Positions 50,811 through 60,087 of a stretch of 64,000 nt of DNA are shown here, piece by piece. A program made the translations under genes and the position numbers. The notes below the pieces were generated by a model. That model had not been told where the DNA came from and did not search any database. It was given only the letters and a program-made list of their open reading frames with translations. Numbering within the stretch: the stretch's first letter is position 1; every line of letters starts with the position of its first letter. The DNA comes from Catalinimonas alkaloidigena (GTDB lineage: Bacteria > Bacteroidota > Bacteroidia > Cytophagales > Flexibacteraceae). The stretch is from assembly GCF_900100765.1 (NCBI RefSeq), contig NZ_FNFO01000012.1, positions 62,001-126,000 on the forward strand, given 5' to 3'.

Positions 50811-51302
50811 TTACTGCGCCGCCGGAATACGGAGTTTTTGTCCGGGATAGATCTTATCGGGGTCTTTCAACATGGGTTTGTTGGCATCGAAAATCTTCAT
50901 GTAGGCATTGGCGTTGCCGTAGTATTGCTTGGCAATTTTGCTCAGCGTGTCGCCCTTTTCGACGGTATAGAACTGCGCTTCCGGTTCGGGCGGAGTCGCC
51001 ACGGTCATTTGGTCATCGACCTGGGCAATGCCGTCCAGGTTGCCGACGGCCAGCACTACCCGCTCTTTCGTGGCCTGATCTTTGGCCTCGCCTTTTACAG
51101 TGGCTTTTTCGCCATCGACCGTGATGGCCAGTCCGTTGACTTCCAGCCCGAATTTCCGGACGTAGTTGGCGGCGACCTGCGCCTTGACGGCGTTTTCGTT
51201 GGCTTCTTTGGCTTCGGCCTCGAGTTTGGCTTTGGCTTCTTCTTTTTCTTTCGAGCCGAAAATCTTCTCTCCGGCGTCTTTAATGAAGCTGAATAATCCC
51301 AT
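50811..51302 (-). CDS. BON and LysM domain protein (potassium-binding Kbp/YgaU-like)
   Basis: A 163-residue protein starting at ATG 51302 (MGLFSFIKDAGEKIFG). A charged helical segment (about 16-45) precedes a BON domain (about 45-101, LEVNGLAITVDGEKATVKGE) and a C-terminal LysM domain (111-160, YTVEKGDTLSKIAKQYYGNA, YPGQKLRIP). The architecture matches E. coli Kbp, a cytosolic potassium sensor. There is no signal peptide, as in Kbp, so a cytosolic role is more likely than peptidoglycan binding. A terminator follows. Confidence 0.93.
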   Translation of the reverse strand: MGLFSFIKDAGEKIFGSKEKEEAKAKLEAEAKEANENAVKAQVAANYVRKFGLEVNGLAITVDGEKATVKGEAKDQATKERVVLAVGNLDGIAQVDDQMTVATPPEPEAQFYTVEKGDTLSKIAKQYYGNANAYMKIFDANKPMLKDPDKIYPGQKLRIPAAQ

Positions 51303-51530
51303 GGAATGCAGTTGGTTTAAGTGAATGAATGTGCAGATGCTACACGGTCTGCCTCTAAGGGTACGCACAAGCCGGGGTGCAGGTTCGGGCAACGGGGGCC
51401 TCTGCTTCGACAAACGTCAGAATTCTGTATGTTCAGGGATTCGCTGAACCTCTGTTATCTAACGCGTTTCGTATGCTTCTGCGCCGTACATGTGTACTGT
51501 TGATGCTGGGCTTGCTGGCGGCCACTGCGA

Positions 51531-53012
51531 CTACTGCACCACGACCCGCCGCATCAGCCCGCCCTCCGGTGTCTGTAGCCGACTGACGTAAATGCCCGCG
51601 GGCAGCGCCTGTACTGCAAGCTGCACCTGCGCCGCCTGTGTTTCTCCCTCGTAAAGCACCCTGACCTGCGCGCCCCGGGCGTCGTACAACACCAGCGAAA
51701 CCGGCATGCGGTGCGGCAGGGTAAAAGAAAAGCGGAGTTGATCGGTCGCCGGATTCGGCACGGCCGTGAGTTGCCCGAGGTCGGCACGTAGCTCCTCAGC
51801 AGCCGTGGGCACACCGTAAAGCACTTCGTACAGGCGACGGCCCACGGCAAAGGCATCGACCCCGCCGTCGTTCGCCAGCACCGCCATCGTCAGTTGCTCT
51901 GCCGGGGCGTACTGCAAAAGGGCCCGGTAGCCCGGTGAGGTGCCGCCGTGCCCCACGAAATAGGCATTTCCCCGGTTGATCCGCTCGTCGCTGATGATGC
52001 CGTAGCCCATGCGACGCCCCACCGCATCGGCCGAGTCGGCAATGGGAATGGACTGCAACATGGTATCCAGCACCGCCCGCGACGTGACCTGTCCGCTGTA
52101 AAGGCTTGCCCCCCAGGTCAGCAGATCGTCGACACTCGACACGATTCCGCCCGCCATGTAAGCCGCCGAGACCACGCCTGTGAACGGCAGGCGCGAAATG
52201 TTGGTAATGGTGTCGGGATAGGTAGGCTGTTGGGTGTACCGGAACACCAGATTGAGCGGGCTGAGGTTGTCGTGCGGTGCCGCCAGGTAGCCCCGCCCGC
52301 CGATGGCTTCGGTCGTAGCGTAGTACGTATGCACCAGCCCGAGGGGTTCGAAGTAGCGCGAGCGGTACAAGTCGGCGGCAGACTGGCCGGTGACTTGCTC
52401 GGCAATCAGGCCCAGAATCGTGTAGTTGGTGCTGGAATAGAGGTAGCGCACACCGACTTCGTACGTTTTCTTCGCGTAGGTCAGTGCCTCTTCAGGTTGC
52501 CAGAAACGGCTCGGCTGCGCCGCGATTGCCACCTGAAAGTTGGTTTCGGCCACGTAGTCGGAAAAGCCCGAACGGTGCGCCAGGAGTTGCCGGAGGGTCA
52601 CCGCACCGCTCAATTGGTCGTTGATCGCCCGCAGGTCCAGGTACGTGCCGGCCGAATCGTCCAGACTGAATTTGCCTTCTTCGGCCAGTTCGAGAATCAG
52701 GGTGGCCGTAAAGGTTTTGGTGATGCTGTAGAGGTGCGACAGGGTATCGACGGTGAAGGGCGTGCCGCCCGGCAACAGGTTGTTCTGTGCGTCGACGTTC
52801 CGCGCCGCGTAGCCCGTTTCGCCGTGCCACCGGGTGCCGTCGCTGGTCTGAAGCGCCACGGCCATTCCGCCGACGTAGTGGTGTTGAAAACTATCCAGTA
52901 CGGCCTGGAGGCGGCTTTGCAGCGCGGGCGTAAGGGTCTGACTGTGCGCTCCAGAGGCGAGCATCAGGCACGCGTACAGCCAGGCAAGAAGGCGGGTAAA
53001 GCGGTGTTTCAT
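51531..53012 (-). CDS. T9SS-secreted serine hydrolase (beta-lactamase fold), copy 1
   Basis: A 493-residue protein starting at ATG 53012 (signal peptide ending GAHSQ). The class C-like domain spans about 30-385, with SxxK Ser96-Lys99 (LYSITKTF) and YSSTNYTILGLIAEQVTG. A His-Gly pair in FVGHGGTSPGYRALLQYAP takes the third-box position. A T9SS type A sorting domain (about 415-493, PNPATDQLRFSF...GIYVSRLQTPEG) shows export to the surface. It is a close paralogue of the next gene upstream; the two arose by tandem duplication. The substrate is unknown: esters, D-peptides or beta-lactams are all possible. Confidence 0.93.
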   Translation of the reverse strand: MKHRFTRLLAWLYACLMLASGAHSQTLTPALQSRLQAVLDSFQHHYVGGMAVALQTSDGTRWHGETGYAARNVDAQNNLLPGGTPFTVDTLSHLYSITKTFTATLILELAEEGKFSLDDSAGTYLDLRAINDQLSGAVTLRQLLAHRSGFSDYVAETNFQVAIAAQPSRFWQPEEALTYAKKTYEVGVRYLYSSTNYTILGLIAEQVTGQSAADLYRSRYFEPLGLVHTYYATTEAIGGRGYLAAPHDNLSPLNLVFRYTQQPTYPDTITNISRLPFTGVVSAAYMAGGIVSSVDDLLTWGASLYSGQVTSRAVLDTMLQSIPIADSADAVGRRMGYGIISDERINRGNAYFVGHGGTSPGYRALLQYAPAEQLTMAVLANDGGVDAFAVGRRLYEVLYGVPTAAEELRADLGQLTAVPNPATDQLRFSFTLPHRMPVSLVLYDARGAQVRVLYEGETQAAQVQLAVQALPAGIYVSRLQTPEGGLMRRVVVQ

Positions 53013-53135
53013 CGGACGAGGGAGTAAGGAACCGGGGGTAAACGCCGGCGGCGCAGTTGCCCCTAAAGGTGAGCAATCGCCCGGTAAATTCCTCACGCCC
53101 CCACGGGTTTCCGCCTTCGTTTTTGGAAGAGCGGC

Positions 53136-54632
53136 CTACCGGATCACCAGTTTTCGGGAGAAGCTCCCCGCGGCGGTCTGCAACCGGACTACATACGTAC
53201 CCGCCGACAGCCCGACGGTCGAAAACTGTTGTTCCGTCGCCGAGTGCACCATGCCCCGAAACAGCGTCTTGACGCGCACACCCCGCAGGTCGTACACCTC
53301 CAGTTGCACCGGCATCGGGTGCGCCGGCGTGAACTGCCACGTCACGTGGTCGGTCGCCGGATTGGGGAAGAACTGCATCGCACCCGACCCCGACAGGTCG
53401 GCCGCGTCCAGCGCCGTCACCAGGTCGGCGGGCAGCACTTCGAACAGCCGGCGCGCCACTTCGAACGGATCGCCACCGCCGTAGTTCGACATCACCGCCA
53501 GGGTAATTCTTTTGTCAGGTTGGTAGCCCAACAGCGCGCGATAGCCGGGGGCCGCGCCGCCGTGTCCGTAAAAAAATTCGTGGTCGTTGATGCGCTGGTC
53601 GGCCGTGATGCCGTACCCCAGGTAGTCGCCGCCGGCATTGATGGCGTCGTAGAGCGAGTTCACCATCGTGTCGAGCACGGCCTGCGACGTGGCCCGCCCC
53701 CCGTAGAGGGCCGCCCCCCACGCGGCCATGTCGCGTGCGGTGGACACCATCGCTCCACCCGTATAGGCCGCCGACGCCACCCCTTCGAACGGCAGGCGCG
53801 AAATGTTGGTCACCGTATCGGGAAAGAGCGGCTGTTGGGTAAGTTGAAAGATGGGGTTGAACTGCGACACGTTTTCGTGCGGCGCCGCCAGCTTGCCCCG
53901 GTTGCCGCGCGGTTCGGTAGCAGCAAAGTACATGGACGACAGGCCCAGCGGTTCGAAAAAGCGCGTCCGGTAAAGTTCGGCGGCCGGCGTCTGGGTCACC
54001 GCTTCGGCCAGCATACCCAGGAGGATGTAGTTCGTGCTCGAATACTTGCGCCGTGCTCCCACTTCGTCGATCTTCCGGGCGGTCGCCACGATTTCTTCCG
54101 GTTCCCAGTTCCGGGTGGGTTGCGCCGCGGTCAGCGCCAGAAATTCCTGCTCAAACACGTAATCGGAAAAGCCCGACTGGTGCGACAGCAACTGCCGGAT
54201 AGTCACCGCGCCACTCAACTGCGGGTTGATCGTCCGGAGCGGCAGGTAGGTGCCGATCGAGTCGCCCAGGTGGAAATAGCCCTCTTCGGCCAGTTCGAGG
54301 ATCAGCGCGGCGGTGAAGGTTTTCGTGACGCTGTACATCCGCGCCAGCGTATCGGGTGCGAACGGCGTGCCGCCCGGCAACAGGTTGTTCTGGGCATCGA
54401 TGTTCCGTGCCGCGAAGCCCGTCGCTCCTTCCCACTGCCCTACCCCTTCGATCCGCACCGCGGCCGAAATGCCGCCGATGTACGGGTTTGCGGGGTTACG
54501 TTGAAAACTGTCGAGCACCGCCTGAAGCCGCGTCTGCACCGCGGAGGGAAGCGTTTGCGCCGAGCCGATGTCCACACGTATGCCGAACAGCACCCCGGCC
54601 AGCAAGGCGTTCCGCCAAAAAGATCGTAGCAT
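53136..54632 (-). CDS. T9SS-secreted serine hydrolase (beta-lactamase fold), copy 2
   Basis: A 498-residue protein with signal peptide MLRSFWRNALLAGVLFG...GSAQ. SxxK is Ser101-Lys104 (MYSVTKTFTAAL), the tyrosine box is KYSSTNYILLGMLAEAV, and the third box region is FFYGHGGAAPGYRALLGYQP. The sorting domain (about 420-498, FFPNPATDHVTW...GTYVVRLQT) marks it as type IX cargo. The order of motifs and shared segments such as RNIDAQNNLLPGGTPF show tandem duplication with copy 1. The 123-bp gap between them could allow separate expression. Confidence 0.93.
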   Translation of the reverse strand: MLRSFWRNALLAGVLFGIRVDIGSAQTLPSAVQTRLQAVLDSFQRNPANPYIGGISAAVRIEGVGQWEGATGFAARNIDAQNNLLPGGTPFAPDTLARMYSVTKTFTAALILELAEEGYFHLGDSIGTYLPLRTINPQLSGAVTIRQLLSHQSGFSDYVFEQEFLALTAAQPTRNWEPEEIVATARKIDEVGARRKYSSTNYILLGMLAEAVTQTPAAELYRTRFFEPLGLSSMYFAATEPRGNRGKLAAPHENVSQFNPIFQLTQQPLFPDTVTNISRLPFEGVASAAYTGGAMVSTARDMAAWGAALYGGRATSQAVLDTMVNSLYDAINAGGDYLGYGITADQRINDHEFFYGHGGAAPGYRALLGYQPDKRITLAVMSNYGGGDPFEVARRLFEVLPADLVTALDAADLSGSGAMQFFPNPATDHVTWQFTPAHPMPVQLEVYDLRGVRVKTLFRGMVHSATEQQFSTVGLSAGTYVVRLQTAAGSFSRKLVIR

Positions 54633-54802
54633 GTTGAAAGAAGTAAAACCTCACTCATAACCCACAGACACTGAGAAAGTTCCTCTTGAAACAATACAAA
54701 AACGCCGTCTTGCTGACGTTGACCCGCCGGTGCTGTACCAAAGGCCAGGCGGCACCCGGTTGTGGCCGCAGTCTTTACATTCCGGTCGTTTTGGTGCACC
54801 TT

Positions 54803-54810
54803 TAGGTTTG
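54803..54810 (+). promoter_or_regulatory. Bacteroidota-type -7 promoter box before the GH3 fusion gene
   Basis: TAGGTTTG matches the TAnnTTTG -7 consensus. A TTTACA-like -33 candidate lies at 54774 with a slightly long spacer. Transcription would start near 54816, about 20 bases before the TTG at 54837, and downstream of the GTG at 54762. Confidence 0.5.
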
Positions 54811-54836
54811 ATCTGAACCTTACCTCCTTCGTTCCC

Positions 54837-57824
54837 TTGAAAAAGACTTTTTTTCTCCTGATCCTGAGCGCCCTGTCCTTTTGCACCGCCCAGGCCCAAT
54901 CTGCCCGTCCGCCGTACCTGACCGACACGCCCTCGCGCTGGGTCGATTCGGTGTTCAACAGCCTCACCCCCGACGAGCGCATCGCGCAATTGATTATGGT
55001 GGCGGCGTACTCGAACCGCGATGAGGCGCATGCGCAGGAGATTGAAAAGCTGGTTACCGAGCAGAAGATCGGCGGGCTGGTCTTTTTCCAGGGAGGTCCG
55101 GTGCGGCAGGCGGCCCTGACGAACCGCTACCAGGCGAAGGCCGACGTGCCGCTGCTGGTCGCCATCGACGGGGAATGGGGTCTCGGAATGCGCCTGGACA
55201 GCACGATCCGCTTTCCGTACCAGATGACGCTCGGCGCACTGGCCGACGACAGCCTGATTTACCAGATGGGGCGGGAAGTGGCCCGCGAAGCACGGCGCAT
55301 GGGCATCCACGTCAACTTTGCGCCCGTCGCCGACGTGAACAACAACCCCAACAACCCGGTGATCAACTACCGTTCGTTCGGCTCCGACCGCGAAAACGTA
55401 GCGCAGAAAAGCATTGCATACATGCGCGGAATGCAGGACGGCGGGCTGCTGACCACGGCCAAGCACTTCCCCGGCCACGGCGACACGGGTACCGACTCGC
55501 ACTACGCCCTGCCCGTCATCACCCACGACCGCCAGCGGCTCGATTCCCTCGAACTGTATCCGTTCCGGAAACTGATCGACGCCGGCCTGAGCGGCATGAT
55601 GGTGGCGCACCTCAGCATTCCGCAGCTCGACTCGACGAAAGACCTCGCCTCGACCCTCTCGAAACCCATCGTGACCGATCTGTTGCGCGAGGAATTGGGA
55701 TTCGACGGGCTGATCTACACCGACGCGATGAACATGAAGGCGGTGGCCGACCACTACCCGCCCGGCGTGGCCGACGCGATGGCGCTCTACGCGGGCAACG
55801 ACCTGCTGGAGTTCACGCAGGATGTGCCCAAGGCCATTGCCGAGGTCAAGAAGCTGATTCGGCAGGGGAAAATCCGCCAGCGCGACCTGGACGCTCGCTG
55901 TAAAAAAGTGCTGGCTGCGAAGGAGTGGCTCGGCCTGAACCGCTACCAGCCCGTGGTGCTCGACAGTCTGGTGCACGACCTGAACCCCGGCGCCGCCCAG
56001 CTCCTCAACCAGCGGCTGTTCGAAAGCGCGGTCACCACCCTGCGCAACGCCGATCGGCTGTTGCCCCTGCAACGCCTCGATACGCTGCGCATCGCCACGG
56101 TATCCATCGGTTCCGACACGGTGACGGCGTTTCAGAAAATGCTCGACAATTACACGGGCATGTCGCACTACACCCTGCCGGTGAAGCCTTCACAGGCCGA
56201 CATCGACCGCCTGAAAACCATTCTGCCTGCCTTCAACCTCGTGATTCTGGGGGTACACGTACCGAGCGTCCGCCCGACGCGCAACTACCAGATTACGCCG
56301 GAACTGCAAGCCGCCGTCGAGGCCCTGACCGGGGTCAGCCAAACGGTGGTCTGTTACTTCGGGAATGCCTACACCCTGCCGCAATTTCGGCTGGAACCCG
56401 CGCAGGCGCTGTTGCTGACCTACCAGGACCATCCGCTGGCGGAAGAAGCCGCCGCGCAGGCCGTATTCGGGGGCATTGCGACCAACGGACGCCTGCCCGT
56501 CCCGGTCGGCGACCAGTTTTCGCTGAAAGAAGGGTTACGCCTGGAAAGCCTCAACCGTTTCCACTACACCCTGCCCGAAGCAGTGGGCATCGACTCCGAG
56601 TACCTGACGCGCCGCATCGACTCGCTCGTCCACCTCGCCATCGATTCGGGGGCCACACCGGGGGCGGAAGTGCTGCTGGCCAAAGACGGGAACGTGTTTT
56701 TCCGGAAGTCGTACGGCTACCACACCTACGACGAAAAGATTCCGGTGCAGGACGACGACATCTACGATTTTGCGTCGGTGACCAAGATCAGCGCCTCGCT
56801 GCCTGCCCTGATGCGGATGACCGACGAGGGCAAATTCGACGTGGACAAGACCCCCGCCGACTACTTCAGCGAGTACCGCCGCTCGAACAAAAAGGACATC
56901 ACCTTTCGGGAGATTCTGGCCCACCAGGGACGCCTCACGGCCTGGGTACCCTTCTGGAAAAGTCTGGTGCGGCGCAACGGCAAGCTTAAGAACACGCTCA
57001 AAAAAGACGGTTCCCTCAAATCGCGTTACTTCTCGGCCGACTCGTCCGACAAATATCCCGTCCGCATCACCGACGACCTCTACCTGCACAAAAAGTACCG
57101 CAAGCGCATCTACCGGTCGATTCGCGACACGCCCCTTCTGTCCGAAACCAAGTACGTCTACAGCGACCTGTCTTACTACCTCTACCCGATTCTGACCGAG
57201 TGTCTGGAAGGGCAGCAATTTGAGGATTACCTGAAACAGAAATTTTACCAACCGCTGGGCGCGACCACGCTGACTTACAACGCCTACCGTCACTTTCCGA
57301 TGGACCGCATCGTGCCGACCGAATACGATTCCCTGTTCCGCCACACGCAGATTCAGGGGACAGTGCACGACGAAGGGGCCGCGCTGCTGTCGGGCCTCTC
57401 GGGACACGCCGGGCTGTTCGGCAGCGCCAACGACCTCGCCAAACTGATGCAGATGTACCTGAACGGCGGTACCTACGGCGGCCGACGTTACCTGAATGAA
57501 GCGACCCTCAAGGAATTTGCCCGGTGCCAGTTCTGCGACCAGGGGAACCGCCGCGCCATCGGGTTCGACAAGCAAAGCCTCCATCCGTCGATGAACGGCC
57601 CTGCCCCGCTGAGCGCCAGCATGGACAGCTTCGGCCACTCGGGCTTTACCGGCACGTTCACCTGGGCCGACCCGACCAACGGCCTCCTCTACGTCTTCTT
57701 CTCCAACCGGGTCTACCCCACCCGCGAGAACCCGAAACTCAGTAACATGAACATCCGCACGGGCGTGATGCAAATCGCCTACGAGGCGCTGGAACGCGAA
57801 AAAATGAGCATGGTGGAGGAATAA
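54837..57824 (+). CDS. GH3 beta-N-acetylhexosaminidase fused to serine hydrolase domain
   Basis: About 995 residues from TTG 54837, which starts a clean signal peptide (LKKTFFLLILSALSFCTAQA). No in-frame ATG precedes it, and the GTG at 54762 lies upstream of the promoter box. GH3 domain (about 40-370): KHFPGHGDTGTDSH begins at Lys209, MVAHLSIPQLD follows, and nucleophile Asp296 is in YTDAMNMKAV. This fits NagZ-type enzymes, which cut GlcNAc-anhydroMurNAc. A second GH3-associated domain (about 390-560) and a beta-lactamase-fold serine hydrolase (about 580-990, SxxK Ser647-Lys650 in FASVTKIS, YSDLSYYLYP) follow. The fusion suggests peptidoglycan recycling outside the cytoplasm. Confidence 0.93.
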   Translation: MKKTFFLLILSALSFCTAQAQSARPPYLTDTPSRWVDSVFNSLTPDERIAQLIMVAAYSNRDEAHAQEIEKLVTEQKIGGLVFFQGGPVRQAALTNRYQAKADVPLLVAIDGEWGLGMRLDSTIRFPYQMTLGALADDSLIYQMGREVAREARRMGIHVNFAPVADVNNNPNNPVINYRSFGSDRENVAQKSIAYMRGMQDGGLLTTAKHFPGHGDTGTDSHYALPVITHDRQRLDSLELYPFRKLIDAGLSGMMVAHLSIPQLDSTKDLASTLSKPIVTDLLREELGFDGLIYTDAMNMKAVADHYPPGVADAMALYAGNDLLEFTQDVPKAIAEVKKLIRQGKIRQRDLDARCKKVLAAKEWLGLNRYQPVVLDSLVHDLNPGAAQLLNQRLFESAVTTLRNADRLLPLQRLDTLRIATVSIGSDTVTAFQKMLDNYTGMSHYTLPVKPSQADIDRLKTILPAFNLVILGVHVPSVRPTRNYQITPELQAAVEALTGVSQTVVCYFGNAYTLPQFRLEPAQALLLTYQDHPLAEEAAAQAVFGGIATNGRLPVPVGDQFSLKEGLRLESLNRFHYTLPEAVGIDSEYLTRRIDSLVHLAIDSGATPGAEVLLAKDGNVFFRKSYGYHTYDEKIPVQDDDIYDFASVTKISASLPALMRMTDEGKFDVDKTPADYFSEYRRSNKKDITFREILAHQGRLTAWVPFWKSLVRRNGKLKNTLKKDGSLKSRYFSADSSDKYPVRITDDLYLHKKYRKRIYRSIRDTPLLSETKYVYSDLSYYLYPILTECLEGQQFEDYLKQKFYQPLGATTLTYNAYRHFPMDRIVPTEYDSLFRHTQIQGTVHDEGAALLSGLSGHAGLFGSANDLAKLMQMYLNGGTYGGRRYLNEATLKEFARCQFCDQGNRRAIGFDKQSLHPSMNGPAPLSASMDSFGHSGFTGTFTWADPTNGLLYVFFSNRVYPTRENPKLSNMNIRTGVMQIAYEALEREKMSMVEE

Positions 57825-57852
57825 ATAGGTAACTGTCATTTTAAATCCTCTT

Positions 57853-59802
57853 ATGAACCCCACAGAAATCTCTTCGCTACTCAAAGAGATTTGTGAATCA
57901 TTAAATTGCCCAATTTGGCTAACAGGTAATCTCTACTGGTTTTTGATAGTGGGATTGCTTTGTGGTTCGTTAAAAGTTTCCTGGAGCGTTGTCCAGAAAA
58001 TAGCGCTTTGGCGTAATCGGAAAATTCTCAATCGGGATTTACATCCTTACTATACGCCTGGTGATGTAGATAATGCCACACGTTACTTCATTGCGACAAA
58101 GTACCAGAAAGTATCACCTTCAGAAGATGAAGAACCCGGCAGAAAACACATTGCATCTGCCAAAGAAAAGTTGATCCCACTCTTCCTAAAAAAGGCTTTT
58201 CAAAGTAAGGAAGATGCAAAGTACTACTTGATCCTGGCCGACACAGGTATGGGAAAAAGTACATTTCTAATCAATCTTTACTTGGCTTATAAAAACCAGT
58301 GGCACAGCCCTCTTGCTGTTCCAAAATTCAGAATCAAACTCTTGCCTTTAGGGCAACCAGAGATAGTAAAAAGGATCAGTGAAATTTCTGACAAGGAACA
58401 CACTATTCTACTACTAGACGCTTTTGACGAAGACGTAGAAGCTATCAAAGATTATAGGGCAAGATTAAATGAATTGCTGGCGCATGCAAATCCATTCCGC
58501 ATCATCGTGCTCACGTGCCGGACGCAGTTTTTCCCGTCTCAAAAAGAAGAACCCCACGAAACAGGTTACTTCTCGGCAGGGGAACATGGAGAGTACAAGT
58601 TTCAAAAGCTATATATATCGATTTTCGACAACAAAGACATCACTAAATATCTACACAAGCGCTTCAATGTTTTGCATGTTAAGGAGCGAAAGCTTGCAAA
58701 AAAGATTGTAATTCAAAGCTCTACTTTGTTGGTACGCCCCATGTTGCTTAGCCATATCAAAGAGCTTGTAGTTTCGGAACAGAGCTACGAATTTTCATTT
58801 CAAGTTTACGCGGAATTGATTGAGCGGTGGCTGGTACGCGAGTCCAGAAAACCAGGCATACGTCAAAAATATGGGAGTGAAAGTAGATTCAAAGAGATAC
58901 TGCACGACTTTTCATTAAAATTGGCAACAAATCTCTACTCGAATCGGGATGAAAGAGGCGGGTATTTCATTAGCAATGATGAGCCTTTTCAAGAAGATGT
59001 CCTAAGCCTATCCGATATAGAAAGTGAGTACATAAGTCTAACAGAACAAGTAGGAAAGACGCAATCGCTTCTTAATCGCAATGCCGCAGGAGAGTATAAG
59101 TTCGCCCACAAATCTATCCTTGAGTTCTTCCTGGCAAAGAAATTCGCTAAAGATCAGGAATTTGCATTAGAATTCAACTTTACAGGAATGGATACGGCAC
59201 TGCGTTTTTGTAAGGAAATGCTATTAGAAGATTTAAGGAATACAGACGGAGAATATACAGGAGCAACAAGTCATAAACTCAACAAGCTGTCGCAATTAGA
59301 CTTGCCCCAACTAGACAGCGTTTCTACAATACAGATAAACACGTTTTCCAGCATCAATCTGGCAAGGTTAAGAGTCATCCCCAAACTACACCAAATAACC
59401 ATCCTAAATAAGTCGACACCGATTTTGTATCACTTATATTATTCACTCTATTTACATGTTCCTCAAGACCTACAATCCCTGCATGATTCTTTTAAGATGA
59501 AGGAATTAAGAGAGCACATAGATCTTCGTGATTTGCGACATTTCTTAGAATCGCTTGGGATGAAAGAACTGCGAAAACGATTGGAGTTTCAAACACCGCA
59601 ACAATTACAAGTCATCAAAGAGCTAGTAGAATCGCTAGATCCACAAGAAATTACGGATATAGAGCAGTCAAGAGCGGTAATACATGAATCATTGATCAGG
59701 AGAGATGGTGAAGTAATCGAGCAATTGCAAATAGCAAATGAATTCGTCAGAGAACTCTGTTTGCTAGAAACCAGATTGCCAAACCATGTAATCTATTATT
59801 AG
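57853..59802 (+). CDS. Membrane-anchored NACHT/STAND-type NTPase, candidate defence protein
   Basis: A 649-residue protein. One transmembrane helix near the N terminus (about 26-46, NLYWFLIVGLLCGSL) is followed by a cytoplasmic NTPase. Walker A is ADTGMGKSTF (Lys135-Ser136) and Walker B ILLLDAFDED (Asp189), with the NACHT-like small acidic cluster and sensor-type RIIVLTCRTQFF. The helical subdomain ends with EYKFAHKSILEFFLAKKFAK, the typical NACHT end motif. A C-terminal region (about 470-649) is helical and leucine-rich without clear repeats. Many bacterial NACHT proteins stop phage. Its low GC and lone position fit horizontal acquisition. The sensed ligand and effector mechanism are unknown. 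Confidence 0.85.
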   Translation: MNPTEISSLLKEICESLNCPIWLTGNLYWFLIVGLLCGSLKVSWSVVQKIALWRNRKILNRDLHPYYTPGDVDNATRYFIATKYQKVSPSEDEEPGRKHIASAKEKLIPLFLKKAFQSKEDAKYYLILADTGMGKSTFLINLYLAYKNQWHSPLAVPKFRIKLLPLGQPEIVKRISEISDKEHTILLLDAFDEDVEAIKDYRARLNELLAHANPFRIIVLTCRTQFFPSQKEEPHETGYFSAGEHGEYKFQKLYISIFDNKDITKYLHKRFNVLHVKERKLAKKIVIQSSTLLVRPMLLSHIKELVVSEQSYEFSFQVYAELIERWLVRESRKPGIRQKYGSESRFKEILHDFSLKLATNLYSNRDERGGYFISNDEPFQEDVLSLSDIESEYISLTEQVGKTQSLLNRNAAGEYKFAHKSILEFFLAKKFAKDQEFALEFNFTGMDTALRFCKEMLLEDLRNTDGEYTGATSHKLNKLSQLDLPQLDSVSTIQINTFSSINLARLRVIPKLHQITILNKSTPILYHLYYSLYLHVPQDLQSLHDSFKMKELREHIDLRDLRHFLESLGMKELRKRLEFQTPQQLQVIKELVESLDPQEITDIEQSRAVIHESLIRRDGEVIEQLQIANEFVRELCLLETRLPNHVIYY

Positions 59803-60044
59803 GTGGCGTAAAGCGCGCGCCATACGTCGATGTTGACCAGGCTGCTGCCGTTTCGTACGCCTTTGAAGTTATCCAAGGGGACCAGGTCAACGCCATACTC
59901 CTGTAAAAAGCCAGTGGGCACACGGCTTTTATTGAGGGGCTGGAAGATGTAGTCGAGGCGCGTGCGCAGCGCGTCAGGGGTAGATTGGGCACAGAGAGTC
60001 CCGGCGATCAGGTAGCTGATCGCTAACCAGCGAAACATGTTCAT
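59799..60044 (-). pseudogene. Truncated 5' fragment of a T9SS-type secreted protein
   Basis: From ATG 60044, 81 residues: signal peptide (MNMFRWLAISYLIAGTLCAQ), then TPDALRTRLDYIFQPLNKSR, VPTGFLQEYGVDLVPLDNF and VNIDVWRALYAT, then a stop. This is the N-terminal opening of a large family of T9SS-dependent secreted proteins in Cytophagales, which normally continue for hundreds of residues. The frame ends exactly where the NACHT gene ends (59802), so the acquired segment probably displaced the rest of the gene. It may still make a short exported peptide. Confidence 0.7.
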
Positions 60045-60087
60045 GGTAGGAAGTAGTGGGGTTAGAGAAAAGGAAAAGTGGAAGAAA

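Noticed and set aside
53229-54629. A 466-codon plus-strand frame opposite serine hydrolase copy 2
   Set aside because: It mirrors the real gene and is Arg/His/Gly-rich with no domain.
54762-54836. GTG 54762 as start of the GH3 fusion gene
   Set aside because: It precedes the promoter box at 54803 and adds residues before a normal signal peptide.
54651-56168. A 505-codon minus-strand frame opposite the GH3 fusion
   Set aside because: The plus strand has GH3 motifs throughout; the antisense frame is a composition artefact.
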